64,000 nt of DNA from an uncultured Lachnospiraceae bacterium (GCA_902770965.1 CACXUY010000005.1:1-64000); one strand, 5' to 3'; shown: positions 26,401 to 33,640, counted from the stretch's first letter. The notes: generated by a model not told the origin, from the letters alone. Translations and numbers: made by a program.

Positions 26401-28414
26401 GAATGAGCAAAGTACCCTTCAGTTCTTCTTTTACCTGCCTGTCATTGATATCACAAAAATAGCGATTCTCGTCCCCCTCGGTAACGCAAAGTACTTTCGA
26501 CAGGCTCAATTTGCCGCCCATAACAAGCTTATTATCGGCCGGATTCAGGCTGAACAGCAAGACGTGAGGCACCTCCTTGAGCCACCCCTCTTTGCAGTGC
26601 GCATAAACTGCTTTCTTGCAAAATGTGGTCTTGCCATCGCCGGGCTGACCGTGCAGCACCAATACATGGCCGTAGCGGTTGTCTTCTCCGCCATGGCTGC
26701 CGGTATCTCCGTTGACAAAACCGAGAAGCCAGTTCTCTACCAGGTCCAGAAGCGCCTCCGGCCCCGTACCTTGCGCCCTGGCCAAGGCATCAATACCTGC
26801 GGGCGGATTTGCTGTTCTGCCATTCCCTGTACTGCTGCCGGACATAGTCGCATTCGTGGCGTTGTTGCCTATTATATCACTGTTAATTTGATCTGAAGCG
26901 CTATATCCTGCTTTGTCACTGTTAATGTGAGCCGAGGCGCTTTCGCCTGCTTTGTTATTATTCTGACGGTCCGTGCCCTCTTGCTGGGCATAGGCATTCA
27001 TATATACCTGCGCCATGGTGTAATTGCCAAATATCTTGCCTTCTCTTTCTCGTTCATTTTCTCGTTCATTCTCGTCGCCATTTCCACGGGCGTTTGAAAT
27101 TCTGTCCTCAAAGGAATGGCATGTCTTATTGTAGTAACGCCTGAGCCAGGCGGCTTTGTCACGGCAAAAATATACAAAGCCGTCTTCCGTCTCCGTAAGC
27201 CGACTGGCTGCTTCATCCCTCAACCGCTCCCAATCCTCATCTTCAGAACAGCCGCCGTATGCCTGATAGAGGTCAGGATATGATTTTCCCGTGCCTGTAA
27301 AGCTTTCTCTCGACAGACATAATCCGCAGCCCTTGTTGTCTGAAGATCGATATATAACGGAGTCAAGGCTCGGGAATTCACGGCAAAGATCCTCCACTGC
27401 TTTTTTCGCCATGGCTTTTATTTCTTCATTATCGGGAACGCGCTGTTCAAGTCGGCTAAGCTCGTCTCGGCAATCCTTTTCAGCGGCAGAATCCGCGCCC
27501 TTCCTTCTCCATGCGTCATAGACTTGTTCGCGCCATGTTTTCAGCATCCTTCCGCGCCAGAAAAGCTCCTTCCAGCTGACCACGGCGCCCTCTCCTTGGA
27601 CAAGGACGGAGAGGAGGCGCACCTGCGAAGGCGAAAGCCGTCTCCTGCCGTTCTCTGCGCCGTCTTTTACATTAGCATCCTTGTCTCCGTCTGTGCTGCC
27701 ATCCGTATCGACATACGTGTTGTCATTCGTGTCATCAGCCATCTTCCGTACAGAATCGAAATCCTCCCCAAGCAGCCCTGTCTCCCAGTTGACCCAGAGA
27801 TCATCGGTTAACTGGCGAACTTTGTAGAAGGAAAGAGAATCAAGGTTGGATGGGTGAGAAGGTGATGGTACAGGAGCCGAATCATGTCTCTGTTTAAATT
27901 GCCGCCACTCAGAGATCAATTCCTCCATTATTTGGATGGATTGATCTTGCTTAGCCATTAGTTCCTGATCCATCTTCTTCAATTCTGATTGTCCCTGAAG
28001 GATAAACTTATCACCGAGAGTTATCCTCTTTTGAAGAACGGCCTCAAGGCGGTCAAGATATACCCCCAAGAAATTATCTATTTTTTCATGATGGACCAGA
28101 TACTGCGGATTTGCCTTATAAAAAATATCCAGAAATTCTTTCCTGTATTCCTCCGTAAGGATTACCTGGTCCAGTTTATTCTGATGTCCCTCAATATACT
28201 CCTTTACAGCAGTATCATACGGGTCCAGATCTCCTGCGACATTCTCGCAGCTGATCATATCAGCCAGCTCTCGAAGCTCCTCTGAGGCTTTCAGATCAGC
28301 GCCTTTTTTTGCAGCCCAATCCATGCCTGACCAAACCGTCAGTGCAGTTGCAGCCGCATTGGTCCCGCCAGCGAGAGCCTTTATCATTATTCCAATCAAC
28401 CCCATAGCTCCCAT
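23450..28414 (-). CDS. NACHT STAND ATPase with pentapeptide repeats and DUF6273 C-terminus
   Basis: A 1654-residue modular protein. Residues 1-30 are hydrophobic. Residues 30 to about 580 are helical with low-complexity linkers rich in Ser, Asn and Asp. A NACHT NTPase spans about 585-900: Walker A LHGQPGDGKTTFC near 588, Walker B LLILDGYDEV near 668 and sensor-like NVIITSR. About 1145-1395 is a pentapeptide-repeat beta-helix (repeats such as ANLSGAYLQHANIKGANL). The last 200 residues are DUF6273, ending GWWWLRSPG ... VRPALWLNL. STAND NTPases are switch proteins that sense a ligand and trigger an effector; bacterial NACHT proteins can act against phage. The start at 28414 is chosen for GAGG 6 bases upstream; 28441 is also possible. 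The N-terminal effector type is not recognised. Confidence 0.85.
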   Translation of the reverse strand: MGAMGLIGIMIKALAGGTNAAATALTVWSGMDWAAKKGADLKASEELRELADMISCENVAGDLDPYDTAVKEYIEGHQNKLDQVILTEEYRKEFLDIFYKANPQYLVHHEKIDNFLGVYLDRLEAVLQKRITLGDKFILQGQSELKKMDQELMAKQDQSIQIMEELISEWRQFKQRHDSAPVPSPSHPSNLDSLSFYKVRQLTDDLWVNWETGLLGEDFDSVRKMADDTNDNTYVDTDGSTDGDKDANVKDGAENGRRRLSPSQVRLLSVLVQGEGAVVSWKELFWRGRMLKTWREQVYDAWRRKGADSAAEKDCRDELSRLEQRVPDNEEIKAMAKKAVEDLCREFPSLDSVIYRSSDNKGCGLCLSRESFTGTGKSYPDLYQAYGGCSEDEDWERLRDEAASRLTETEDGFVYFCRDKAAWLRRYYNKTCHSFEDRISNARGNGDENERENEREREGKIFGNYTMAQVYMNAYAQQEGTDRQNNNKAGESASAHINSDKAGYSASDQINSDIIGNNATNATMSGSSTGNGRTANPPAGIDALARAQGTGPEALLDLVENWLLGFVNGDTGSHGGEDNRYGHVLVLHGQPGDGKTTFCKKAVYAHCKEGWLKEVPHVLLFSLNPADNKLVMGGKLSLSKVLCVTEGDENRYFCDINDRQVKEELKGTLLILDGYDEVSGDLAKIEGANTFNGFCNKVEVFAKKYKWNVIITSRTMCIEGELKTMEVGEPSQRRVAAFAPMSEEQQEAMIDRMIQLDGSAADESSEMSRKAAGERADMGQNAFSERSGTRRKATLQADVSNGQHLTLGDYKEKYLRPVWENMTKDDKIDDFKELLKVPTLFRMIVARRFTDFERTKSVAELYGRLFHSLLSYKAAERDRMVNLVKKYEDFAIRIFNYDDDTCPFTGEEAKDKDLLYLFYTKKGREDKETGAEGRLGFLHRLFYQYFLARYIVSVLRKRKMTSEGQTSGEVKAVKELFAELRVEKLTDPDLWKLVAQLAELEQEKGNYPEFGQNGREKHNLFYHGYADRIQKAHIEQTLGFLNDEREVLSAMLVAQPLERSSKRVSDTSSVDILSREPKRSEKRSASPIREAENAIFNLLSACAAVEQGLISDDDAQIARAMRESRTEDDYVRIAYADFANVCELLHRGDYSGIYLEGVNLDHCHLENARLRNARLSGARLYHAELPGADLSGANLSGAYLQHANIKGANLAKAKLDCAHMEYVMANELSERVKKYSEPSDDVLRDGANFAGASLKEAHLDGAYLAGAVFDGADLRHAHLEKYALLSGASLVGADLREARFDDEAGASCPGQSAGAELHGANLSGANLEKVQMKGVNLTFANLKNALIAGADLNKAQMDRANLTGASLEGAELQGATFTNARLDEAYLRRAKIDIHTLKGLEGASLRAACLGKEQVENAASFGITDLEKRVNRGTMRTNASHGEGKEIHVGDTIEFGCYPQEHKTATGLFIPEPLRWRVLHVDREKGRALVITEKLIDRIKYHDVFEDITWEYCTLRKWMNTVFIREAFTTEELSQIAWVWNENEDNCRNGRSFEGGNATRDRVFALSIKEAQDYFKNSMDRRAAVTSYAEERDSYKSDKYKTMGGSASGWWWLRSPGIDSSHAALVFNGGDIHEYGHYVVISAGPVRPALWLNL

Positions 28415-28486
28415 ATCTATCCTCACACAGTCAACTTTCATGCTTCCATCAGGTTTCAGGCATCAATCATATATCAGACTGCTCAT

Positions 28487-28645
28487 TCACAGCTTCTCAT
28501 TCACATATTTCCATCCAAAGACTTCAAATGCGTGGCGCAGCATCTCCCTCACCGCATCCGGCATGATTTCCTAATTCCAGAACGGCTTCGCGAGGCAAAA
28601 GCCCATCTTACGCTCATCATCATGGTCAGTAAACCCGCATAGCAC
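28487..28645 (-). pseudogene. GNAT acetyltransferase fragment with in-frame stop
   Basis: The minus strand encodes CGFTDHDDERKMGFCLAKPF, W, N, then TAG (28573-28571), and in the same frame EIMPDAVREMLRHAFEVFG. This is the acceptor-side middle of a GNAT enzyme, with a probable Gln codon changed to stop. The 5' end is replaced by repeat C copy 3, and the 3' end runs into the NACHT leader. Confidence 0.6.
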
Positions 28646-28755
28646 CTCACGTGCTGCCACAACGTATGAAAGTTGTGGCAGCTCACGTGCATGTATACGT
28701 GCATACCTGTATGACCGCCTCACTTCGTGATGGCTGACTGTCAAAGTAAGTAAAG
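28637..28755. repeat. Interspersed repeat C, copy 3 (diverged)
   Basis: It has the same architecture as copies 1 and 2: AGCACCTCACGTGCTGCCAC, a loop with GTTGTGGCAGC, ACGTGCATGTATACGTGCAT, a GCC/TTCG/GGC hairpin and an AAAGTAA end. Several positions changed on both sides of stems. Confidence 0.6.
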
Positions 28756-28764
28756 TACCCATGC

Positions 28765-30063
28765 TTAAACATCCACAGTATTGGCATCTAAAATCGAATT
28801 AATATAATTGGCGGTTTTTTCTTTTATTCCGACCTGCTCCGCAAAAGAACTGAATCTGCCGACTACCGATCTCACTTCATTGATTATATCTTTACAGCGC
28901 CTTTCTTTTATTTCCATCCTGTTTCCTGCTTCAATGAGGTCACTCAGTCCTATTTCTGTTTGTTTCCCATTTATGGTCATTTGGTGTGCCCTCAGCCATC
29001 TGTTTGCTGGGTTATATGAAAATGTGATATCATATGCAGGCGATAATTGCCATTTTCCTTTTTTGTCCATAATAAAAGAAACATTCTTAACATGATCATC
29101 CTGATTTACTGCCAGACAGTTAAACACCATTCTTCGGTAAAACTGCTCTATCTCTTTATGGTATAACCCCAGTTCTTTCATATAAGCTGATGCAAGTTCA
29201 TATCCGCAAGCTCCTGGTTCTTGAAAGCTTATATGTGTGAGTGCCCCGAGAGATTGCATATGCATTTTATTACCATTCTGCCTGTCAAAACGTTTCGTCA
29301 TAAAGTGGTGATCACCCTCCGACTCATAAAGCCTACATGGATTCATCACGATTCCCGCACTTGTTGCCATGAGATAATATGCATACTCGATCAATGTGTA
29401 TTCCGGCTTATCTTCAAGTCCATGATCCCCATTCTTCGATACATGATCAAATTTTATGAGCCAATAGTCATATCCCGGTCCCAACCCGATTTGTCCGGAT
29501 CTGATTTCATTCGTATCCTCATTCCACGTAATAAGCGCTTTCGCCCTGGCACCACCAGCAGAACTTCCCACCTGCACCAATTGTGAATAAGTCAGGTTAT
29601 CCTCTGCATTTAAGATTACGCTTTCTCTGTTGGACAATATATCAGACGCAAACCTTACCATCTCGCTCACATTTATGTCATCATCAATATCCCCAACATC
29701 CATAATTGCAGGAACATATTCCAATGCTCCCATTCCCCGTTTTCCTGTATAGCAAAGTCTATCGATGGCGGTAAAATCAGACAGGGCTTTCCCTTGATTT
29801 GAAAGCCACCGTTCTATGACAGCGTTACCAAATCTATCCGGTAATGAATCTGCTACAAGCCCCGGCATTCCATAAAAAGGCTCACCTGTCAGAGAAGGGA
29901 ATTCATAGATATTCCTTCCGAGAGGCATTCGAATCGGAGACAACTCAATCCCACTGTTCACAAAATCTCCGTCATATTCAAACGTTGCATAAGGTATACC
30001 GGGATCCTGATGGATAATTCCTATTCTTGTCCCCCAAAGAAAAACTTCTGCTGTATGATTCAA
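28765..30063 (-). CDS. hipA: HipA-type kinase toxin
   Basis: A 432-residue HipA-family Ser/Thr kinase. It shows the N-terminal couple_hipA region, a P-loop-like VGSSAGGARAKALI near 167, a catalytic loop VNQDDHVKNVSF near 320 (HipA consensus N-x-D-x-H-x-KN) and a metal-binding YDITFS near 345. HipA toxins phosphorylate glutamyl-tRNA synthetase or other targets and are held in check by HipB. The start overlaps the end of the upstream XRE gene by 4 bases. All key residues are present, so it should be active. Confidence 0.9.
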   Translation of the reverse strand: MNHTAEVFLWGTRIGIIHQDPGIPYATFEYDGDFVNSGIELSPIRMPLGRNIYEFPSLTGEPFYGMPGLVADSLPDRFGNAVIERWLSNQGKALSDFTAIDRLCYTGKRGMGALEYVPAIMDVGDIDDDINVSEMVRFASDILSNRESVILNAEDNLTYSQLVQVGSSAGGARAKALITWNEDTNEIRSGQIGLGPGYDYWLIKFDHVSKNGDHGLEDKPEYTLIEYAYYLMATSAGIVMNPCRLYESEGDHHFMTKRFDRQNGNKMHMQSLGALTHISFQEPGACGYELASAYMKELGLYHKEIEQFYRRMVFNCLAVNQDDHVKNVSFIMDKKGKWQLSPAYDITFSYNPANRWLRAHQMTINGKQTEIGLSDLIEAGNRMEIKERRCKDIINEVRSVVGRFSSFAEQVGIKEKTANYINSILDANTVDV

Positions 30064-30392
30064 TCTTCATCTCCCCATTTAAATACTTTTTTCTCGGTCT
30101 TTTTCCTGACTCGCTTAAGTACATTTTCAGACTTTTCCAAATAAAAGCTAGGTCTTTTCGTCTGGTCAGGAACCAATAATTCTATGTTATCACCTAAATC
30201 TAAAGCAATAAGAAGCAAAAACAGACTGTTTAACTGCACAGATTCCCCCTGTTCTAATCGGGATATGCTCCTCTTTGAGATTCCGGTTTTATCTGCAAGT
30301 TCCTGTTGGGACATTTCCCGCATTATTCTATAATGCTTTATTCTTCTGCCTAATTCTTTAATATACTCCTGACAGCTTTTTTGTTTGCTCAT
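30060..30392 (-). CDS. hipB: HipB-type XRE antitoxin
   Basis: A 110-residue XRE protein with helix-turn-helix at about residues 25-60 (SQQELADKTGISKRSISRLE) and a basic C-terminal tail. It comes first in the operon and overlaps hipA by ATGA, the usual antitoxin-toxin order. It likely binds the duplicated TTGTCTAT sites around its own promoter. Confidence 0.9.
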   Translation of the reverse strand: MSKQKSCQEYIKELGRRIKHYRIMREMSQQELADKTGISKRSISRLEQGESVQLNSLFLLLIALDLGDNIELLVPDQTKRPSFYLEKSENVLKRVRKKTEKKVFKWGDED

Positions 30393-30402
30393 ATTAATGC
30401 TC

Positions 30403-30456
30403 CATTATTGTCTATTTAACTCCTATATTATATGTTAAATGGTCATTTTTGTCTAT
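30403..30456 (-). promoter_or_regulatory. hipBA promoter with two putative HipB sites
   Basis: On the minus strand TAGACA (30455-30450), 17 bases, TATAAT (30432-30427). The plus-strand word CATT(A/T)TTGTCTAT occurs at 30403-30415 and 30444-30456. One copy overlaps the -35 and the other lies downstream of the start, so the pair brackets the promoter. Confidence 0.6.
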
Positions 30457-30503
30457 ATGTAAATATCGTTCGTGTAATGAATATATAATTTATAAGTCCC
30501 TGA

Positions 30504-30649
30504 GGAATGGTTGCCGTCAGGCGAAAGCTTGCTTTCAGCCGGACGGCAACCATTCCGAAGGACAACCGGTATGAGCACGGGCCCGCGGGCGAAAGCTTGC
30601 TTTCAGCCGGACGGCAACCATTCCGAAGGACAACCGGTATGAGCACGGG
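30504..30649. repeat. Tandem 68-bp hairpin repeat
   Basis: Two identical 68-base units start at 30521 and 30589. Together with the left flank they form a long palindrome: GGAATGGTTGCCGTC (30504-30518) with GACGGCAACCATTCC (30542-30556). Inside it is GAAAGC-TT-GCTTTC. The array leads straight into repeat A copy 3. Confidence 0.8.
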
Positions 30650-30765
30650 CCCGCGCAGCGGGCGGAAAGTACGAATACCGGTTAGCGTGGCGGGAGTGCG
30701 AAGCACGGAGCCTCGCGGGGACTTATAAAGTATGGTTGTGCCAAACTTGGCATGTAGATTTACTC
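30650..30765. repeat. Interspersed repeat A, copy 3
   Basis: Nearly identical to copy 1 (11771-11888) over its full length, with a one-base gap and a few substitutions. The open frames running through it are not real. Confidence 0.8.
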
Positions 30766-30788
30766 TCTGAAGCAACGACCATACTGTT

Positions 30789-31433
30789 TTAGCAGAGCTC
30801 AATCAAGTCTTCCATCCGGCAATACAGAGCTTTACTGAGTTTGAAAAGAGTAATGGCTGCGGCATTATTTATATCTCTTTGCCTTTGTTCAAACAGCTGT
30901 ATTTGTCGTAGTGCCACCCCGGACTGCGCCGCAAGCTCTGACTGCGTCATGCCGCTGTTCATACGATGATATTTCAGCCTCGTAGTCGGATATGCTTCTT
31001 TCATAAGTTCATCCATATGATCAGAAAAATGGCAGATATCCATCTCGTGATAGACAGGATACATCTCAATAATACGCGAGAGCGGTACGGCGGTAATGAT
31101 ATCCGTAAATGAACGTAAAGAATACCATTGATAATATGCCAGTGCCCAGCCAGCCCAGTATTCAGGGGATTTATCCAGAAACATAACATCGTCCTCATCC
31201 GTGAACGGTGTATGTGTCTGAGAAAGCACCTTCCGCGCAAGCTCACAACCGTTCATCCCGGCGACATAACGAGGATTGCCATCTGCAAATTGCCGGGATA
31301 CATCTGATACGATAAATGCCTTTCCAAATTCATCAGGATCAAGGTTTAAGACCATTACAGCAAAGTCTGTGGCATGGCCCAGAATATTCTGAGCGGCAGC
31401 AATATAGGACTCATCGTAAGCGCGGATCTCCAT
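30789..31433 (-). CDS. XRE antitoxin-like regulator
   Basis: A 214-residue protein with an unrecognised N-terminal domain (residues 1-145) and a C-terminal XRE helix-turn-helix (about 155-210, MTQSELAAQSGVALRQIQLFEQ). In Clostridia such proteins follow a DUF3990-type toxin gene. Here the upstream partner overlaps it by 23 bases but is truncated. So this appears to be an antitoxin without a full toxin. Confidence 0.75.
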   Translation of the reverse strand: MEIRAYDESYIAAAQNILGHATDFAVMVLNLDPDEFGKAFIVSDVSRQFADGNPRYVAGMNGCELARKVLSQTHTPFTDEDDVMFLDKSPEYWAGWALAYYQWYSLRSFTDIITAVPLSRIIEMYPVYHEMDICHFSDHMDELMKEAYPTTRLKYHRMNSGMTQSELAAQSGVALRQIQLFEQRQRDINNAAAITLFKLSKALYCRMEDLIELC

Positions 31434-31623
31434 TTTTAATTCCTTCCCTCATGATATCGATCATGAACAATTCGTCTACCATGCTTGAGGTTCTTTTTGT
31501 TTTTCGATAGGCCTTTCGTGCCTCACGGTCTCTGACAGTCTTTTTTTCATACCAGACAGAAGCTCTGGCTGGCTCGGCACCCTTAAATATGATACACGAG
31601 AATGCCTTGCGACTTTTAATCAC
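31411..31623 (-). pseudogene. Truncated toxin, probably DUF3990 family
   Basis: Only about 70 residues remain: IKSRKAFSCIIFKGAEPARA, a basic stretch, and the tail MVDELFMIDIMREGIKNGDP. This resembles the C-terminus of DUF3990 proteins, whose ADP-ribosyltransferase-like N domain of about 100 residues is missing. Upstream is a short start, MKRETTKLVSKS, in another frame with AGGAG, so an internal deletion with frameshift is likely. The family call rests on recall of the tail only. Confidence 0.5.
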
Positions 31624-31661
31624 GATTTGCTCACCAATTTTGTGGTTTCTCGTTTCATCTC

Positions 31662-31886
31662 CTACCTAACCAGCCTGACCTTCTCCGCATACTCCTCGTT
31701 CAGCTGGCGCAATTCCTTCTCTCCGTTGATGTATGGTTCAAAAAACGAGTCAACAGAACCGCCGCCAAGGTTGTCGCAGCCATTGCAGAAATCACAGGAG
31801 CCGCCGCACTGGTTCAACCCTTGCTGAACGATCTTTATCCGTTCCTCTCTCGTGGTATCTTTGATCAGAAGTGATTTTACCGCCAT
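31662..31886 (-). CDS. Small conserved cysteine-containing protein
   Basis: A 74-residue protein starting MAVKSLLIKDTTREERIKIV with a central CGGSCDFCNGCDN. The four cysteines spaced C-x3-C-x2-C-x2-C could bind a metal or Fe-S cluster. I have seen this short family repeatedly in gut Clostridia but know of no function. GGAGG stands 8 bases before the ATG. It lies in the same direction as the truncated toxin and XRE gene and may be part of that operon. Confidence 0.75.
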   Translation of the reverse strand: MAVKSLLIKDTTREERIKIVQQGLNQCGGSCDFCNGCDNLGGGSVDSFFEPYINGEKELRQLNEEYAEKVRLVR

Positions 31887-31908
31887 GATCTGCACCTCCA
31901 CACTATTG

Positions 31909-32100
31909 TTATATAATATTCATACAGTTGCTTCTAACAGGCGTTTTCCTTTTACGGTGTTCTCTTTCAATCCTACCTGCCTGCTCTTGTTGAAATTGCA
32001 TGTCAGCAGATAGCCTTAGATAGTTTTCTCGCAATTGTGCAAGAGAATCGATGAAAACCTGATTGTTCGTCGCACTGTCAACCTCATCGAATTTCCCCAT
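31909..32100 (-). CDS. Small charged protein, unknown
   Basis: A 63-residue frame, MGKFDEVDSATNNQVFIDSL, helical, then charged (IEREHRKRKTPVR). It follows a promoter (32181-32152) and an AGAGGTC site about 8 bases before the ATG. It could be the truncated start of a longer gene. I do not recognise it. Confidence 0.45.
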   Translation of the reverse strand: MGKFDEVDSATNNQVFIDSLAQLRENYLRLSADMQFQQEQAGRIEREHRKRKTPVRSNCMNII

Positions 32101-32151
32101 CGGTGATGACCTCTACTGACGGCTCGTTGCCGAGAGAGAACTGATACTCAG

Positions 32152-32181
32152 ATTATACCCCCTTCCTCTGTATAGGGTCAA
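32152..32181 (-). promoter_or_regulatory. Promoter of the small-protein/toxin-antitoxin operon
   Basis: TTGACC (32181-32176), 18 bases, TATAAT (32157-32152) on the minus strand, with a G-rich spacer end (AGGAAGGGGG). Confidence 0.6.
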
Positions 32182-32276
32182 CGACCGTTTTACTTTTGTG
32201 ATTATATTCATTTTTTGTTTTTGATATACTTTCGCACGTTTTGGCAGAGCGTGCAGTGTTATGCGGGTTTACTCAG

Positions 32277-32323
32277 AAAAAAGACTCGCCGGAGGATACC
32301 TATAGCTTGGCATCCTCCGGCGA
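32277..32323 (-). terminator. Rho-independent terminator of the PTS-HAD operon
   Basis: TCGCCGGAGGATACC (32286-32300) pairs with GGCATCCTCCGGCGA (32309-32323), 15 bases with one wobble, followed on the minus strand by TCTTTTTT. The other side also has a T-run, so it may work in both directions. Confidence 0.9.
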
Positions 32324-32352
32324 ATTTCTTTTTTCCGGCTTTTTACATCAGC

Positions 32353-32532
32353 CTTACTGCACTTGTCGCACTTACTGCACTTGCCGTACTTACTGCACTT
32401 GCCGCGCTTACTGCACTTGCCGCACTTACTGCACTTGCCGCACTTACTGCACTTGCCGCGCTTACTGCACTTGCCGCACTTACTGCACTTGCCGCACTTA
32501 CTGCGCTTGCCGCCCTTGCTGCACTTGCCGCA
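32353..32532. repeat. Ten 18-bp units at the end of the HAD gene
   Basis: Ten tandem 18-base units. On the minus strand one frame reads as the hexapeptide CGKCSK with few changes (GGKRSK, RGKCSK, YGKCSK, CDKCSK). The HAD gene ends inside the array in a different frame (RQVQQGRQAQ, stop). The array lies between the HAD domain and the terminator. Confidence 0.85.
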
Positions 32533-33349
32533 CGGAATCCCCCTTTTTAAAAGACAGCTCTTTAAGCGCGACATAGAGCCCGTCCTCTTCGTTTGACAGG
32601 GTCACCTGATCCGCGGCCAGCTTCAAGGCATCCGGGGAGTTGCCCATGGCGATCCCAAGGCCCACTTCTTTAAGCATGGAAAGATCCACCATTCCATCAC
32701 CGCAAGCCACTGCTTCCTTCAGCGGGATGTCGTAATGCCCGCACACCTTTCTCACCGCATCGCCCTTTGAGACCTCGCTGCTGACGATCTCCAGATAATC
32801 GTCCTTTGAAAAAGCAAAATCCATATCAGGGAAATCATTTGCTTTCCTTTCCGCGATCTTTTCAAGCTGTTCATGCTCACCGATGCACAGGATCTTATGC
32901 ACGCAGTCCACGGGAGCGGGCAGCTTATCCAGCTCGCACTCCACCGGACTGCAGCCTGTGATCTCCGCTTCCCTTACGATCATGGGATGAGCTATACAGT
33001 CCGTCATCCAGACGTCATATACATAGAAGCTGACGCTGATGTCCGCGTCCAGTCCGCTGATAAAGTGAAAAAGCTCAACCGCCCTATCCGAAGGGATCCC
33101 CGTCTCAAAAAGAATCCCGTTGCTTCCGTCCAGTATCAGACTTCCTCCGTAGCTTATATAGGGATCCTGCATGCCGGTCTCCTTCCGTATCTCAAGCATG
33201 CCCCCGGGGGATCTGGAAGAATTCAGTACCACCGGAATGCCCTCCTCGTTCAGTTTTCCTAAGAAACGCTTCAGCGGGGCGGAGACCTTGTTCCCACTGT
33301 CCAGGATCGTTCCGTCGATATCCAGAAACAATATAGAGTAGCTTTGCAT
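32498..33349 (-). CDS. Cof-type HAD sugar phosphatase
   Basis: A 283-residue HAD hydrolase of the Cof/IIB type. Motif I is FLDIDGTILDS (residues 9-19), motif II VVLNSSR, motif III lysine around SKGDAVRKVC, motif IV ACGDGMVDLSML. The C-terminal 15 residues come from the 18-base repeat and are probably not functional. It is the last gene of the PTS operon, so a phosphorylated sugar from that PTS is a plausible substrate. Confidence 0.9.
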   Translation of the reverse strand: MQSYSILFLDIDGTILDSGNKVSAPLKRFLGKLNEEGIPVVLNSSRSPGGMLEIRKETGMQDPYISYGGSLILDGSNGILFETGIPSDRAVELFHFISGLDADISVSFYVYDVWMTDCIAHPMIVREAEITGCSPVECELDKLPAPVDCVHKILCIGEHEQLEKIAERKANDFPDMDFAFSKDDYLEIVSSEVSKGDAVRKVCGHYDIPLKEAVACGDGMVDLSMLKEVGLGIAMGNSPDALKLAADQVTLSNEEDGLYVALKELSFKKGDSVRQVQQGRQAQ

Positions 33350-33352
33350 AGA

Positions 33353-33628
33353 TCAGTTCCCGTCTTCTATTGCCCGTAATATTTTCTTCACGTTGTTTCT
33401 CCCGTTCCTGATACCGATCAGGAGCGTAAGCGCGGAGGCTGTTCCCAGGATCAGTATAAGGACCCCGATGACTCCAAGCCAGATTCTCAGTTTCTCGCCC
33501 GCAACCATATAATACAGCAGGACAACACCTGATGCGGAGAAAGCGATACTAAGTCCGGCCCACCGGGCAAGACGCTTCAATGCGGCCGTCTGCAGCCTCG
33601 CCTCTTCCATAAGCATCATCTTATCCAT
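33353..33628 (-). CDS. Small membrane protein of the PTS operon
   Basis: A 91-residue protein with a charged N-terminus (MDKMMLMEEARLQTAALKR) and two membrane helices (LSIAFSASGVVLLYYMV and IWLGVIGVLILILGTASAL). Similar short proteins occur near mannose-family PTS genes without a defined role. The ATG at 33628 follows GGGGGC. It sits after a hairpin that could attenuate read-through from the IID gene. Confidence 0.7.
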   Translation of the reverse strand: MDKMMLMEEARLQTAALKRLARWAGLSIAFSASGVVLLYYMVAGEKLRIWLGVIGVLILILGTASALTLLIGIRNGRNNVKKILRAIEDGN

Positions 33629-33640
33629 ATTAGCCCCCAT

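Noticed and set aside
30443-30802. 119-residue protein on the minus strand
   Set aside because: It is a reading through the 68-bp hairpin repeats and repeat A copy 3.
32215-32596. Leu/Ala/Thr- or Leu/His/Pro-repeat proteins on the plus strand
   Set aside because: They are translations of the 18-bp minisatellite in other frames, without start signals.
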